Assembly: GCA_002425765.1 (NCBI GenBank)
Contig: DIMW01000014.1
Location: 71,198 to 135,197 of the forward strand
Origin: Spirochaetaceae bacterium UBA5556
GTDB lineage: Bacteria; Spirochaetota; Spirochaetia; Treponematales; Rectinemataceae
Length of the DNA: 64,000 bases
Direction: 5' to 3'
A program made the translations under genes and the position numbers. This document shows, one piece after another, positions 26,046 to 35,083 of this stretch; the first letter of the stretch is position 1; every line of letters starts with the position of its first letter. Below the pieces are notes generated by a model. It made no database searches and was not told the DNA's origin. It saw only the letters and a list, made by a program, of their open reading frames with translations.

Positions 26046-27446
26046 ATGAAACCGACGGAGATATCACAGGCCATCCGCTTCATAGAAAACTATGTCCCCG
26101 ACGCCATGCGCGAGACAAAAACTCCCGGATGCAGCATCGCTGTATTACACGGCGCGGATATTGTCTATGAAAACGGCTTCGGTGTGCGAGACCTCGCTCG
26201 CGCGCTTCCCGCGACCCCAGACACTCTGTACGGCATTGGCTCCTGCACCAAAGCCTTTGTCGCCACCGCGATTCTCCTCTTGTCGGAGCAAGGCAAGTTG
26301 CGCCTCGACGATCCTGTAGACCGTTATATCCCCTTCAAACTCAGCTCCGAGAAGGGGCCCATAACAATCCACCACCTGCTCACCCATTCCTCCGGTCTTC
26401 CGGCGCTCTCGACCTCGGAAATACTCATACAAAAGGGGCTCGGCGTCGATTTAGGCTTCCCCCTCGCGAGCGGCGGCGATTTCTACCGCTGGGTGAACGG
26501 CGCCCAGAAAGAGATGACGCCCGGCCTCGGCGAGCGGTTTTTCTACAGCAATGAGAGCTACAGAATGCTCGGACATATTGTGCAGACTCTGACTGATATG
26601 CCATTCCATGAGTTCGTCACGAAAAACATCCTGAGCCCGCTCGGGATGACGCGCTCCACCTTCGTCCGCTCCTCGTATGAGCGTGACACCGACAGAACGC
26701 AGCCTTACTTGGCAAAGCCAGACGGAGCAATCGTGCCCGCTTCATTTCCATATCCGGATGTCACATCAAACCCTGAATTTTCTTTCATGCTCGCGGCGGG
26801 AGGGCTCACCTCTTCGGTCCGCGACATGGCGAAATTCATCACGTCCAATCTTCCGGCGAGCAAAACAGCGCTGCTGAGGCCCGAGTCGCTTGAACTCATG
26901 CGGAAGCCCTATATTGCCAGGCCGGCCTCGCACTACGGAAAGAACGGCTACGGCTATGGCTGGACCGTTACGGAGGACTTCCTCGGCACCTCCATGGTGT
27001 CACATGGCGGATCGATAGACGTATCCACCGCATACACCGCCTTCCTCCCTCGGAAGGGCGTGGGCGCCGTCATCCTCGCCAACACTTCAGGGCTTCCCCA
27101 CGCCGCCATCATAGAAGGGATATTCGCCGCGCTCCTGGGCCGCGATCCTTTCGAGGCCATTCCGCCGCTCGGCATAAAGAAGAGGATGGACCTGTTATGT
27201 GGCGCGTATGAGGCATACCGCGGCGCGACCAAGGCGCGCGTTTTCCCAAAAGCGGGCCTTCTCTACCTGGAACAGAAGGACGATTTTCAGAATGTAGTCG
27301 TACCCCTGATCCCGGAGGACGACAGTATGGCGAGTCATCGCTTTTATATCCTCACGGAAGGCGTACGCCAGCCCGTGGAGTTCGAGACTACTCCCGAGGG
27401 GCTGGACCTCTATGTAGAAAGAAACAGGTATCACAAGGTACAATGA
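26046..27446 (+). CDS. Serine hydrolase of the class C beta-lactamase / DD-peptidase fold
   Basis: 466 residues, no signal peptide, so probably cytoplasmic. Motifs are the nucleophile SCTK (Ser66, Lys69), YSN (167-169) and HGG (320-322) in place of KTG. DTLYGIGSCTKAFVATAILL and HHLLTHSSGLPAL are typical. The C-terminal ~100 residues form an extra beta domain seen in aminopeptidase and esterase relatives. It converges on a peptide-type importer, so hydrolysis of an imported D-amino-acid peptide or ester is possible (inference). It need not be a drug-resistance enzyme. Confidence 0.88.
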   Translation: MKPTEISQAIRFIENYVPDAMRETKTPGCSIAVLHGADIVYENGFGVRDLARALPATPDTLYGIGSCTKAFVATAILLLSEQGKLRLDDPVDRYIPFKLSSEKGPITIHHLLTHSSGLPALSTSEILIQKGLGVDLGFPLASGGDFYRWVNGAQKEMTPGLGERFFYSNESYRMLGHIVQTLTDMPFHEFVTKNILSPLGMTRSTFVRSSYERDTDRTQPYLAKPDGAIVPASFPYPDVTSNPEFSFMLAAGGLTSSVRDMAKFITSNLPASKTALLRPESLELMRKPYIARPASHYGKNGYGYGWTVTEDFLGTSMVSHGGSIDVSTAYTAFLPRKGVGAVILANTSGLPHAAIIEGIFAALLGRDPFEAIPPLGIKKRMDLLCGAYEAYRGATKARVFPKAGLLYLEQKDDFQNVVVPLIPEDDSMASHRFYILTEGVRQPVEFETTPEGLDLYVERNRYHKVQ

Positions 27447-27470
27447 ACAACATCGTCCGCCTGCGGCGCC

Positions 27471-28466
27471 TTATGCGTTGAGAGGAAAATGGCACTTCGC
27501 GAAGTGCCCGGGCTGCAGTTCGGAGAGAACCGGCTCTTTCGTCTTGCAAATCTCCCGAGCCTGCGGGCAGCGAGGATGAAACCTGCAGCCAGAAGGCACA
27601 TGGATGGGACTCGGTATCTCCCCGTTCAGAATTTTGCCGCTCCAGTGTTCGCTCGGCGTGGGAGGAGGCACTGAATCGATCAGCAGACAGGCGTAGGGAT
27701 GGGCCGTCCTCAAAAAGATATCATTTTTGCTTCCCAGTTCTACAATCTGCCCCAGATACATCACCGCGACATCGTCGGCCATGTAGTCGATGACCGCGAG
27801 ATCGTGGGTTATCAGCATGTAGGTGAGGGCGAAATCCCGCTTGAGCTCCTTGAGCATCTTGAGAATGATGGCCTGCACCGACACGTCCAGGGCCGAGGTG
27901 GGCTCGTCCAGAACAATGAACTCCGGCTTCAGCACCAGTGCGCGGGCTATGGCGATCCGCTGCCTCTGGCCGCCGGAGAATTCGTGGGGATAGCGGTACA
28001 TGTGCTCTTCCCGCAGCCCGACCAGGGTAAGGATATTCTTGACGCGCTCGTCGATTTCCTGGGAAGAAAGCCGAAAATGAATGCCCAGCCCTTCTCCGAT
28101 GAGTTTTTTGACGACTTTCCGGGGATGCAGGGAATTGTAGGGGTCCTGCGATATGATCTGCATTCGCCGCCTGAAAAGCCTCAATTCCTGACTGGACAAT
28201 GACATCAAATTCTTGCCGTCGAATACCACGGACCCGCCCGTCGCCTCGATGAGGCGCAAAATGACTCGCCCGAGCGTCGTCTTTCCGGAGCCGGATTCCC
28301 CAACTATGCCGAACACCGTGTTCTTCCGTATCGAGAAATCGCAATCGTCGACGGCTTTCACATAGAGAGGATGGGAATAGAAATTTTTCTTGACGGCAAA
28401 CAGCTTCCTCAGATGGTTCGCCTGAATCAGAATATCTCTGTTTTCCCTTTCCGTGGTTGCTTGCAT
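27471..28466 (-). CDS. oppF: Oligopeptide/dipeptide ABC ATPase, OppF type
   Basis: 331 residues: Walker A GESGSGKTTLGRV, signature FSGGQRQRIAIARAL, Walker B FIVLDEPTSALDVS, and the C-terminal cysteine block GCRFHPRCPQAREICK found in OppD/OppF. GAGGAA precedes the ATG. It is the last gene of the Opp operon and partners the OppD-type ATPase encoded 14 bp upstream. Cytoplasmic side of the inner membrane. Confidence 0.92.
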   Translation of the reverse strand: MQATTERENRDILIQANHLRKLFAVKKNFYSHPLYVKAVDDCDFSIRKNTVFGIVGESGSGKTTLGRVILRLIEATGGSVVFDGKNLMSLSSQELRLFRRRMQIISQDPYNSLHPRKVVKKLIGEGLGIHFRLSSQEIDERVKNILTLVGLREEHMYRYPHEFSGGQRQRIAIARALVLKPEFIVLDEPTSALDVSVQAIILKMLKELKRDFALTYMLITHDLAVIDYMADDVAVMYLGQIVELGSKNDIFLRTAHPYACLLIDSVPPPTPSEHWSGKILNGEIPSPIHVPSGCRFHPRCPQAREICKTKEPVLSELQPGHFAKCHFPLNA

Positions 28467-28480
28467 CGCTTCGGTTCCTC

Positions 28481-29542
28481 TTATTGGTCTCGCTGGTACA
28501 GAAAGCAGGCCACATGATGCCTGTCCGCTTCCGCTTCGCCGCCCACCGGCTCAAACCCAGGCTGGGCTTTGTCGCACTCCGGCCTTCGGTGCGGACAGCG
28601 GGGATGGAAGCGGCATCCGCCCGGCGGGTCGATCAGGTCGGGCACAATGCCGGGGATGCTCTGCAGCTCGTCGGTCCTGCCGATCTTCGGCACCGCCTGC
28701 AGGAGCCCTTTCGTGTAGGGATGAAGCGGATTGTTGAAAATCGCCTGAAGCGACCCGTATTCCACGACATTGCCCGCGTACATCACCGCGATGAAATCGC
28801 AGAACTGGGCGGCGACACCCATCGCGTGGGTAATGAGCAGTACCGCGGTCTGCGTCTCCCTCACGAGACTGTTGAGAAGATTCAATATCTGAGCCTGAAT
28901 CGTGACATCGAGCGCGGAGGTGGGCTCATCGGCGATCAACAGCTTCGGCCTTGAGGACAGGGCCATCGCGATCATCACGCGCTGCGCCATTCCGCCGCTC
29001 AATTCATGGGGATAGAGATTCTCGGTCCTCTGCCAGTCGAGTCCGACATGTCCCAACATGTCGCGCATCGTTTTTACGGAGTCTGTGTCTCTGTGGCCAT
29101 GCTTTTTAGGAGAACCATCATCCGCCGCCGGTTCGGCCTTATCCGAAACCCGAGCCAGCGCCGCGGACTTCCTCTGGCACTCGATGTTCTCCACAATCTG
29201 GGCGCCGACCTTCATCACGGGGTTCAGCGCGGCGACAGGCTCCTGGAATATCATCGCGATGTCTTTTCCACGGACGGTATTGAGAGTATTTTCTGATAGC
29301 GTCGCCAAGTCTTTGTCTTCAAAGAGAATCGTTCCTTCGGTTATCCTGCCCGGCTCTTCTATCAGCCGCATGACCGACAGCGCGGTCACCGACTTGCCGC
29401 AGCCCGTCTCGCCGACGACGCCCAGGCGCTCTCCGTGATTCATCCAGAGTTCGACACCGTTGAGAGCCTTCACTTGCCCGGTATAGGTGTCGAAGACAAC
29501 CCTGAGATTGGAAACATCAAGCAAATCCCCTCTTCGCCGCAT
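28481..29542 (-). CDS. oppD: Oligopeptide/dipeptide ABC ATPase, OppD type
   Basis: 353 residues from the third of three consecutive ATG codons (29542); the AGGAG at the end of oppC fits only this one at normal spacing. Walker A is GETGCGKSVTALSV, signature HELSGGMAQRVMIAMAL, Walker B LLIADEPTSALDVT, and the C-terminus carries GGCRFHPRCPHRRPEC, the motif pattern associated with an iron-sulfur site in some family members. A 45-residue insertion between the Q-loop and the signature (about 120-165, including AEPAADDGSPKKHGHRDTDS) is longer than usual. Confidence 0.9.
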   Translation of the reverse strand: MRRRGDLLDVSNLRVVFDTYTGQVKALNGVELWMNHGERLGVVGETGCGKSVTALSVMRLIEEPGRITEGTILFEDKDLATLSENTLNTVRGKDIAMIFQEPVAALNPVMKVGAQIVENIECQRKSAALARVSDKAEPAADDGSPKKHGHRDTDSVKTMRDMLGHVGLDWQRTENLYPHELSGGMAQRVMIAMALSSRPKLLIADEPTSALDVTIQAQILNLLNSLVRETQTAVLLITHAMGVAAQFCDFIAVMYAGNVVEYGSLQAIFNNPLHPYTKGLLQAVPKIGRTDELQSIPGIVPDLIDPPGGCRFHPRCPHRRPECDKAQPGFEPVGGEAEADRHHVACFLYQRDQ

Positions 29543-29544
29543 CA

Positions 29545-30462
29545 TCATCTCCTAATCCGGGGATCGAGAATATCGCGTATGCCGTCGCCGAGCAGATTGA
29601 AGCCGAGCACGGTGATCGCGATCGCCATTCCGGGAAACGCCGTTATCCACCAGTTGTTCATGAGATAACTGCGCCCGTCGCTGACTATCGCTCCCCACTC
29701 AGGGAGAGGAGGCTGGGCGCCCAGCCCCAAAAAACCAAGGCTGGCCGCGGTGAGTATAATGGTGCCCATTCTCATGGTGAGCTGCACGATGACGGGTGAT
29801 ATGGACATGGGAAGGACATGGAAAAACATTATCTTAAAATCGCTTGCGCCAACCGCCTTGATCGCCTCGATATAGGGCTGGGACCTGACCTTGATCGCCT
29901 CCGCGCGGGCAAGGCGGGCGTACACCGTCCACTCCACGAGCGATATGGCGACAATCGCGTTCGCGAGCGTCGGCCTCAGCGCCGCCGCGAAGGCCATCGC
30001 GAGCACCAGCCGCGGAAAGGCGAGAAAGATGTCGGTGATTCTCATGAGGATCTCGTCGACAACTCCCCCGAAATAGCCCGCCACAATCCCCACAATCAAT
30101 CCGATAGTAATGCTGATTATCGAAATGATGAAAATGATCTGCACTTCGATGCGGCTTCCCATGATCACGCGGCTGAGCACGTCCCTGCCGAACTGATCGA
30201 GCCCGAAGGGATGCGCTGCGCTCGGCGCCTCCAGCTTGCGGGAGAGGTCTGTCGCGATCGGGTCATAGGGCGCGAGGAGAGGCGCGAATAACGCGATGAG
30301 AAGAAACAGACCGATTATCACTGTCCCGATTAAGGCGAGCGGCGTCTTTTTCCACAGGTAGACGCTGTGCTTCACGTCGTCCAGCATCGGTTTTCTCTCG
30401 TACAGAAATTTCTTCAGGGAAGTGTCTTTCGCGGAGCCGGCGGCCGAAGATGTTTTTTTCAT
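29545..30462 (-). CDS. oppC: Oligopeptide/dipeptide ABC permease, OppC type
   Basis: 305 residues; cytoplasmic N-terminus with a conserved pre-helix region, first helix ALIGTVIIGLFLLIALFAPL, then the family block HPFGLDQFGRDVLSRVIMGS and the EAA loop YIEAIKAVGASDFKIMFFHV. The ATG has AAGGAG upstream, and the end overlaps the run of ATG codons of oppD. Inner membrane, pairs with OppB. Confidence 0.93.
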   Translation of the reverse strand: MKKTSSAAGSAKDTSLKKFLYERKPMLDDVKHSVYLWKKTPLALIGTVIIGLFLLIALFAPLLAPYDPIATDLSRKLEAPSAAHPFGLDQFGRDVLSRVIMGSRIEVQIIFIISIISITIGLIVGIVAGYFGGVVDEILMRITDIFLAFPRLVLAMAFAAALRPTLANAIVAISLVEWTVYARLARAEAIKVRSQPYIEAIKAVGASDFKIMFFHVLPMSISPVIVQLTMRMGTIILTAASLGFLGLGAQPPLPEWGAIVSDGRSYLMNNWWITAFPGMAIAITVLGFNLLGDGIRDILDPRIRR

Positions 30463-30471
30463 ATCCGCTCC

Positions 30472-31479
30472 TTATGACCTCATCCTCGGGTCTACCGCCG
30501 CATAGAGGATATCCACGGCCAGATTGACGACCGAATAAATCAGGGCTATGAAAATGGTGCCGCCGCTTATCGCCGGATAATCGAGCGTCAGCAACGAATT
30601 GACGATATATCGCCCCAGTCCGGGCCAGCTGAAAATCGTCTCCGTGAGCACCGCTCCGCTGAGGAGCCCTCCGAACTCAAGCCCGATGATGGTGATGACG
30701 GGGATGAGCGCGTTTTTCAGGGCATGGCGCAGGATGACCATTTTCCTCGGCAAGCCTTTCGCCCGCGCGGTGCGGATGTAGTTCTGGTGCAGCACGTCCA
30801 GCATGCTCGCCCGCATGATGCGCGCGATGGATGCCGTGCTGCTGTAGCCAAGGATGAAGGTCGGCAGAATGAGATGTTTGATCCCGTTGAAAAACACATT
30901 CCACTCTCCATGAATCACCGCGTCCAGAAGAATCAGGCCGGTGGTTCGCGTAGGGAAGAGGAACATATCATATTGTCCCCCGTTGGGAAGCCAGCCAAGT
31001 CTGTAATAGAAAATCAATATCATTATCAAACCGAGCCAGAAGCCCGGGAGCGATATTCCCAGTATTGAGAAGACACGTGAAAAGTGATCGATGAACCGGT
31101 TTCTGAAGACCGCGGACAGGAGCCCCAGAATGACCCCCAGGACGACCGCGAAAATAATGGAAGAAACCGCGAGTTCAAGGGTCGCGGGCAGGAATTCCAT
31201 AATATCGGTCATTACGGGACGGCTGCTCACCAGAGAGTTCCCCAGGTTGCCCCGCAATATTCCCCCCAGGTAATCGAGCAGCTGCGCGAAGATCGACTTG
31301 TCGAGACCCAACTGATGCCGCATGGCGTCTACGGTTGCCGGCGGCGCGTTGCCTCCAAGGATGGCCCCCACCGGATCGGCGGGGATTATTCGGGTGACGA
31401 CAAAGACTATGATGAGCACCCCGAAAATGACCAGAACCATGAGAAACAAGCGTTTTATAATGAAGCTGCCCAGTTCCAT
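30472..31479 (-). CDS. oppB: Oligopeptide/dipeptide ABC permease, OppB type
   Basis: 335 residues from the ATG at 31479 (MELGSFIIKRLFLMVLVIFG), with AAGGA upstream; a longer frame back to 31557 runs through the intergenic hairpin and is rejected. It shows the OppB pattern: the first helix, RIIPADPVGAILGGNAPPAT, DKSIFAQLLDYLGGILRGNL, and the EAA loop YIRTARAKGLPRKMVILRHA. Inner membrane, pairs with OppC. Confidence 0.93.
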   Translation of the reverse strand: MELGSFIIKRLFLMVLVIFGVLIIVFVVTRIIPADPVGAILGGNAPPATVDAMRHQLGLDKSIFAQLLDYLGGILRGNLGNSLVSSRPVMTDIMEFLPATLELAVSSIIFAVVLGVILGLLSAVFRNRFIDHFSRVFSILGISLPGFWLGLIMILIFYYRLGWLPNGGQYDMFLFPTRTTGLILLDAVIHGEWNVFFNGIKHLILPTFILGYSSTASIARIMRASMLDVLHQNYIRTARAKGLPRKMVILRHALKNALIPVITIIGLEFGGLLSGAVLTETIFSWPGLGRYIVNSLLTLDYPAISGGTIFIALIYSVVNLAVDILYAAVDPRMRS

Positions 31480-31514
31480 CGCGACGGTTTTCCTTACTAA
31501 TGAACGAGAATAAA

Positions 31515-31552
31515 GTATTGCTCCAGCCAAGAGAAGCCGGCTGGAGCAATAC
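31515..31552 (-). terminator. Hairpin between oppA and oppB
   Basis: A perfect 14-bp stem (31515-31528 with 31539-31552) and a 10-base loop lie 30 bases after the oppA stop. The minus-strand transcript then reads TTTATTCTCG, a weak U-run. It most likely acts as a partial terminator or 3' stabiliser that raises oppA message over the rest. Confidence 0.75.
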
Positions 31553-31581
31553 GGCAAAATAACGCTCTCGATACGGGGCTG

Positions 31582-33150
31582 TTACTTGCTTATCAAGGTA
31601 AAGTCACAGTGGACGTTGTACCCCTCGTAGGCTTTGTCGAAGCCCTTGAGGTCCTTCCCGATACCCCAGAACTCGATGGGCTGATACATCATCGCGAACG
31701 GCCCATTGTCCTGCCAGTATTTCACGAGATCGTAGTATATCTGGGCGCGCTTCTGCTCGTTGATCTCTTTTCCGGCGGCGGCGGTCATCGCGGCTGCCTT
31801 GTCGTCGATCCATGCGTTTCTCCACGCCAGCTGCTTGACCGTATAATCGGCGAAGGGCTTCGCCAGCGCGTCCGCGTCCGGATAATCGATCCCCCAGCCG
31901 GCGACGATCATCTGCAGGCCCTGGTTTCGGTATTTGTCGTACATCTGGGCTGCCTGCATGATCACGATGTTGCTCTTTATGCCGAGGTCGGCGAGGTTGG
32001 ACTGCACGACGATGGCTTCGGCACGGCGAATCTCAGACTCGTTGGTGACGATCTCGACTTCGAATCCATTGGCATATCCGGCGTCCGCCAGAAGTTTCTT
32101 CGCTTTTGCGATATCGCGGGAGAAGGGGTTGCTCTCCTTGTACCCGAAATAGCCGATCGCGAGGAACTGCTGGTTTTTGATCGCGAGGCCTTCGCGAACC
32201 TTGTTGATGATGGCATCGTAATCGATGGCGTATTTCACCGCCTGGCGGACCCGCACATCTTTGAAGGGGCCCCAGCTCGCGTTCATGGCGACATACTCGA
32301 GAGACTGTCCCGGAGTGGTAAACAATGAAACACTCTCGTCCTTTTTATCTCTGAGGTCAGCGGCTTCCTCGACCGTGATCTGGTACGCGATATCGACATC
32401 GCCCTTCTTCAGGGACAGATAGCGGTCCGAGGCCTCGGGCATATCACGGACAAGTATGGTCTTGATCGCCGGCGCGTCACCGTAGTAGTTCTTGTTCACC
32501 GTCAGGGCAATCTGGGTTTTGCGCTTCCACTCTTTCAGCACATAGGGGCCAGCTCCGGCGCTGTGGTCGGTGAGCCACGCCAAGCCCATGTCCCCGTTCG
32601 TCTCGTGCGCCTTCACCTCTTTTTCACTGAGGACACCGCCGATATTCGCGGCCAGAACCGAAAGGACGACGTTCGCCGGAGCCCCGTTCGTCGCGATGGT
32701 GACAGTCGTGTCGTTGACCGCCTTGATGCTGTCTTCGGTGAGACCAAGGGTGTCCGTAAAGAGCCACGCGGGAGACTTGTTGAGCTTGATCGCTCTTTTG
32801 TACGAATACTCGACATCCGACGCTTTCACGGGATCGCCATTCGCGAATTTTACGCCCTTTTTAAGGAAGAAGGTCCAGAGCTTTCCATCCGCGGACTGCT
32901 CCCATTTTTCGGCGAGATCTCCCACAGGAGTAAAGGCGCCATCTTTTACGTCCAGAGTGACAAGGTTTGCATAGATATTCTTGACAAAGGCGGAGGGCTC
33001 CACCTCGAAGCAGACACCGGGATCGAAGGTCTTGAATATTTCGGTATTCATCGCCATCACAAGAGTATCCTTGGGTATATTGCCTGCCGTGACTAACGAA
33101 ATCGCCACAAGAAGAAACAAGCCGGCGAGACCCATTCCTTTTCTTTTCAT
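31582..33150 (-). CDS. oppA: Oligopeptide-type substrate-binding protein, OppA/DppA family
   Basis: 522 residues from the ATG at 33150, which is preceded by GGAGG; upstream in-frame ATGs lie in the leader. Signal peptide MKRKGMGLAGLFLLVAISLV ending near TAG. The mature part is a family 5 binding protein: PSAFVKNIYANLVTLDVKDG, FTPVGDLAEKWEQSADGKLW, FLKKGVKFANGDPVKASDVE. No lipobox cysteine is seen. It captures peptides or, as in several family members, oligosaccharides or other solutes. The operon contains no peptidase; the convergent serine hydrolase is the nearest candidate enzyme. Confidence 0.9.
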   Translation of the reverse strand: MKRKGMGLAGLFLLVAISLVTAGNIPKDTLVMAMNTEIFKTFDPGVCFEVEPSAFVKNIYANLVTLDVKDGAFTPVGDLAEKWEQSADGKLWTFFLKKGVKFANGDPVKASDVEYSYKRAIKLNKSPAWLFTDTLGLTEDSIKAVNDTTVTIATNGAPANVVLSVLAANIGGVLSEKEVKAHETNGDMGLAWLTDHSAGAGPYVLKEWKRKTQIALTVNKNYYGDAPAIKTILVRDMPEASDRYLSLKKGDVDIAYQITVEEAADLRDKKDESVSLFTTPGQSLEYVAMNASWGPFKDVRVRQAVKYAIDYDAIINKVREGLAIKNQQFLAIGYFGYKESNPFSRDIAKAKKLLADAGYANGFEVEIVTNESEIRRAEAIVVQSNLADLGIKSNIVIMQAAQMYDKYRNQGLQMIVAGWGIDYPDADALAKPFADYTVKQLAWRNAWIDDKAAAMTAAAGKEINEQKRAQIYYDLVKYWQDNGPFAMMYQPIEFWGIGKDLKGFDKAYEGYNVHCDFTLISK

Positions 33151-33340
33151 GCATTGCCTCCTTTGACCATTCACCCATATGAAATAAGCAATTACATTGA
33201 TTAGCCGGCAACGCCGGCTGTGCGGTTTCGACGAGGGATGCCCGCATGCCATCCGTTTTATAAAGTAGTCATTTTATCTCTTGCTATTTTACAAAGCAAG
33301 GCCATTTTTTAATATTTATGCACTTACTTATATTTTCCCC
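33151..33340 (-). promoter_or_regulatory. Leader and likely promoter region of the opp operon
   Basis: Between the GH13 gene and oppA. A possible promoter is TTGCTT (33294-33299) with TAAAAT (33271-33276) at 17-base spacing; the -35 is poor. A small hairpin, AGCCGGC/GCCGGCT at 33203-33219, sits in the leader about 55 bases before the start. CTTGCT/AGCAAG at 33280-33300 could be a weak terminator of the upstream operon and overlaps the promoter. AT-rich toward the right end. Confidence 0.35.
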
Positions 33341-35083
33341 CTATATCCTCAGCACCGATATATCCCTGCCACCCCCATACCCTATCCAGCGCGTTTCGCG
33401 GGGCGAGAGCAGAATTTCGCTGCCGATGCCTTGGCGGGCGAGTGTCTCGAGCGCCGGGGCCCCAGCGAGCCGATAGTTCTCCGGCCTGCTGCCGAAATGC
33501 TGCAGGCAGAGCACATGGCGCCCGCTCCGGTCAGGGCCCCTCGCCAGGGCGAAGACGGACCCGCCGGCGGGCAGTATTTTCTGCGGCACTCCGGGGGCAA
33601 AGGGGCCTTCAGCCCTGCGGAATGCGAGCATCTTCTTGAAGCCGACGTAGACGGCTGCGCGCAGAGAACGTTCATCGCCCAAGGCCTCTTCCACCAGGTC
33701 GATACGCGGTTTTTCACGGTTTATCGCGCGCTTGTAGCCGCACAGCCCCGGGCCCTCGACCCACTGTTCGGAGCCGATCCAGCTGTGAAAATACACCGCC
33801 GGCAGCCCCGCAAGCGCAAAAAGAACGGCGTGGCAGCACAGAAAAGCGCGGGCTCTCTCCTCGGTGTTCCCCAGGGAGGGCGGGGCCACCGCGCTCAGGT
33901 AGGAGCAGTTTATCTCATAGGGTACCAGGCCATCCTTCGTGTCCTTGTACGACAAGAGAGAGCCCCGCTCCAGAACCGTATCCAGCGTTTTCTGAAAGCT
34001 CCGGTCGTCGATGAGCCCCTTTGCGGGCAGGACGCCAACGCCATCGTGGCTCGCGAGAAAATTGAAGAACACGGGACCTTCTCCCGGCGCCGGAAGCGTG
34101 CGGGCCCAGTCCCGAAGAGGGCCCGCGTCCCCCGACACGGCCGCGTGCAGCACGAGGGGAGGAAGGGCGAAGTTGTACACCAGATGGGCCTCGTCGCCCT
34201 CGCCGAAATACGACAGGTTTTCCTCGTGAGGCACGTTCGTCTCGGTGAGAATGAGCACGTCGAGTTCCAGATAGTCGATGAGCGCCCGCAACAGTTTGAT
34301 GATGGCGTGTGTTTTGGGATGGTGGATGCAGCTCGTCCCGTCTTCTTTCCAGAGATACGCGACCGCGTCGAGGCGCACGATGCGGGCCCCGTGCCGCGTA
34401 TATTCAAAAAATATTTTTATGAACTCAAGCAGCACTTCGGGATTGGCAAAATTGTAGTCAACCTGATCGGAACTGAAGGTGGTCCAGACGAAGACCGTCG
34501 AACCGTCGCTTCTGAGAAACGGCGTGAGGAGCGGCAGCGTCCTGGGCCGAAATACCGGAGAGACGTCGAAGTCCGCGGGCTTGGTGATATACCAGTCCCG
34601 ATGGGATTCTTCATTTTTAAGAAATGATATAAACCACGCACTCTTTACACTCCCATGATTGAGCACAAGGTCGAAGACCGGCTTGTACTCCCGGGCGAGC
34701 GAGGCAATGTCGTCCCACCCTCCGAGGCGTGGGTCTATTTTCCTGTAATCGATGATCGAAAAGCCATCGTCGGATGAATACGGATGAAATGGCAGGATGT
34801 GCAGATAACTGAAACTTCCACAGTTTCTCGCCTCAAGAAACGCCGCAAGCCGCGCCAACGCCGCCTGCGGAGGCTCGTCGCCATTCGGTGGCGACAGAAT
34901 ATCGCCGTACGCGATGAGGCATGCGTCTTTTTCCGACAGTGGCTCACGATGACCGTCCGGACTTCCTTTTCCCATCTCTTTCGGGATGAGGCGCAGCAGG
35001 GCATCGAAGGCGCGCGCCCCCTGTTCGCGGTCATAGATATACACCAACAGATCTCTGATCTTGTCCAGGCGACTCTCATTCAT
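33341..35083 (-). CDS. GH13 subfamily 18 glycoside phosphorylase (sucrose/glucosylglycerate phosphorylase type)
   Basis: 580 residues from the ATG at 35083, overlapping the GH63 gene end by 8 bases; a longer open frame upstream is a shadow of that gene. GH13 regions are present: DLVLNHGSVKSAWF (region I), ARIVRLDAVAYLWKE with nucleophile Asp239, LTETNVPHEENLSYFGEGD with Glu281, and NFLASHDGVGVLP with His346/Asp347. HPYSSDDGFSIIDYR is the hallmark of subfamily 18, whose members phosphorolyse sucrose, glucosylglycerate or related glucosides to glucose 1-phosphate. Beside a GH63 of the mannosyl/glucosylglycerate hydrolase type, glucosylglycerate is the most likely substrate (inference). Cytoplasmic. 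Confidence 0.87.
   Translation of the reverse strand: MNESRLDKIRDLLVYIYDREQGARAFDALLRLIPKEMGKGSPDGHREPLSEKDACLIAYGDILSPPNGDEPPQAALARLAAFLEARNCGSFSYLHILPFHPYSSDDGFSIIDYRKIDPRLGGWDDIASLAREYKPVFDLVLNHGSVKSAWFISFLKNEESHRDWYITKPADFDVSPVFRPRTLPLLTPFLRSDGSTVFVWTTFSSDQVDYNFANPEVLLEFIKIFFEYTRHGARIVRLDAVAYLWKEDGTSCIHHPKTHAIIKLLRALIDYLELDVLILTETNVPHEENLSYFGEGDEAHLVYNFALPPLVLHAAVSGDAGPLRDWARTLPAPGEGPVFFNFLASHDGVGVLPAKGLIDDRSFQKTLDTVLERGSLLSYKDTKDGLVPYEINCSYLSAVAPPSLGNTEERARAFLCCHAVLFALAGLPAVYFHSWIGSEQWVEGPGLCGYKRAINREKPRIDLVEEALGDERSLRAAVYVGFKKMLAFRRAEGPFAPGVPQKILPAGGSVFALARGPDRSGRHVLCLQHFGSRPENYRLAGAPALETLARQGIGSEILLSPRETRWIGYGGGRDISVLRI

Noticed and set aside
33281..34627. 448-codon plus-strand frame opposite the GH13 gene
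   Set aside because: No recognisable motifs and fully opposite a conserved GH13_18 enzyme.
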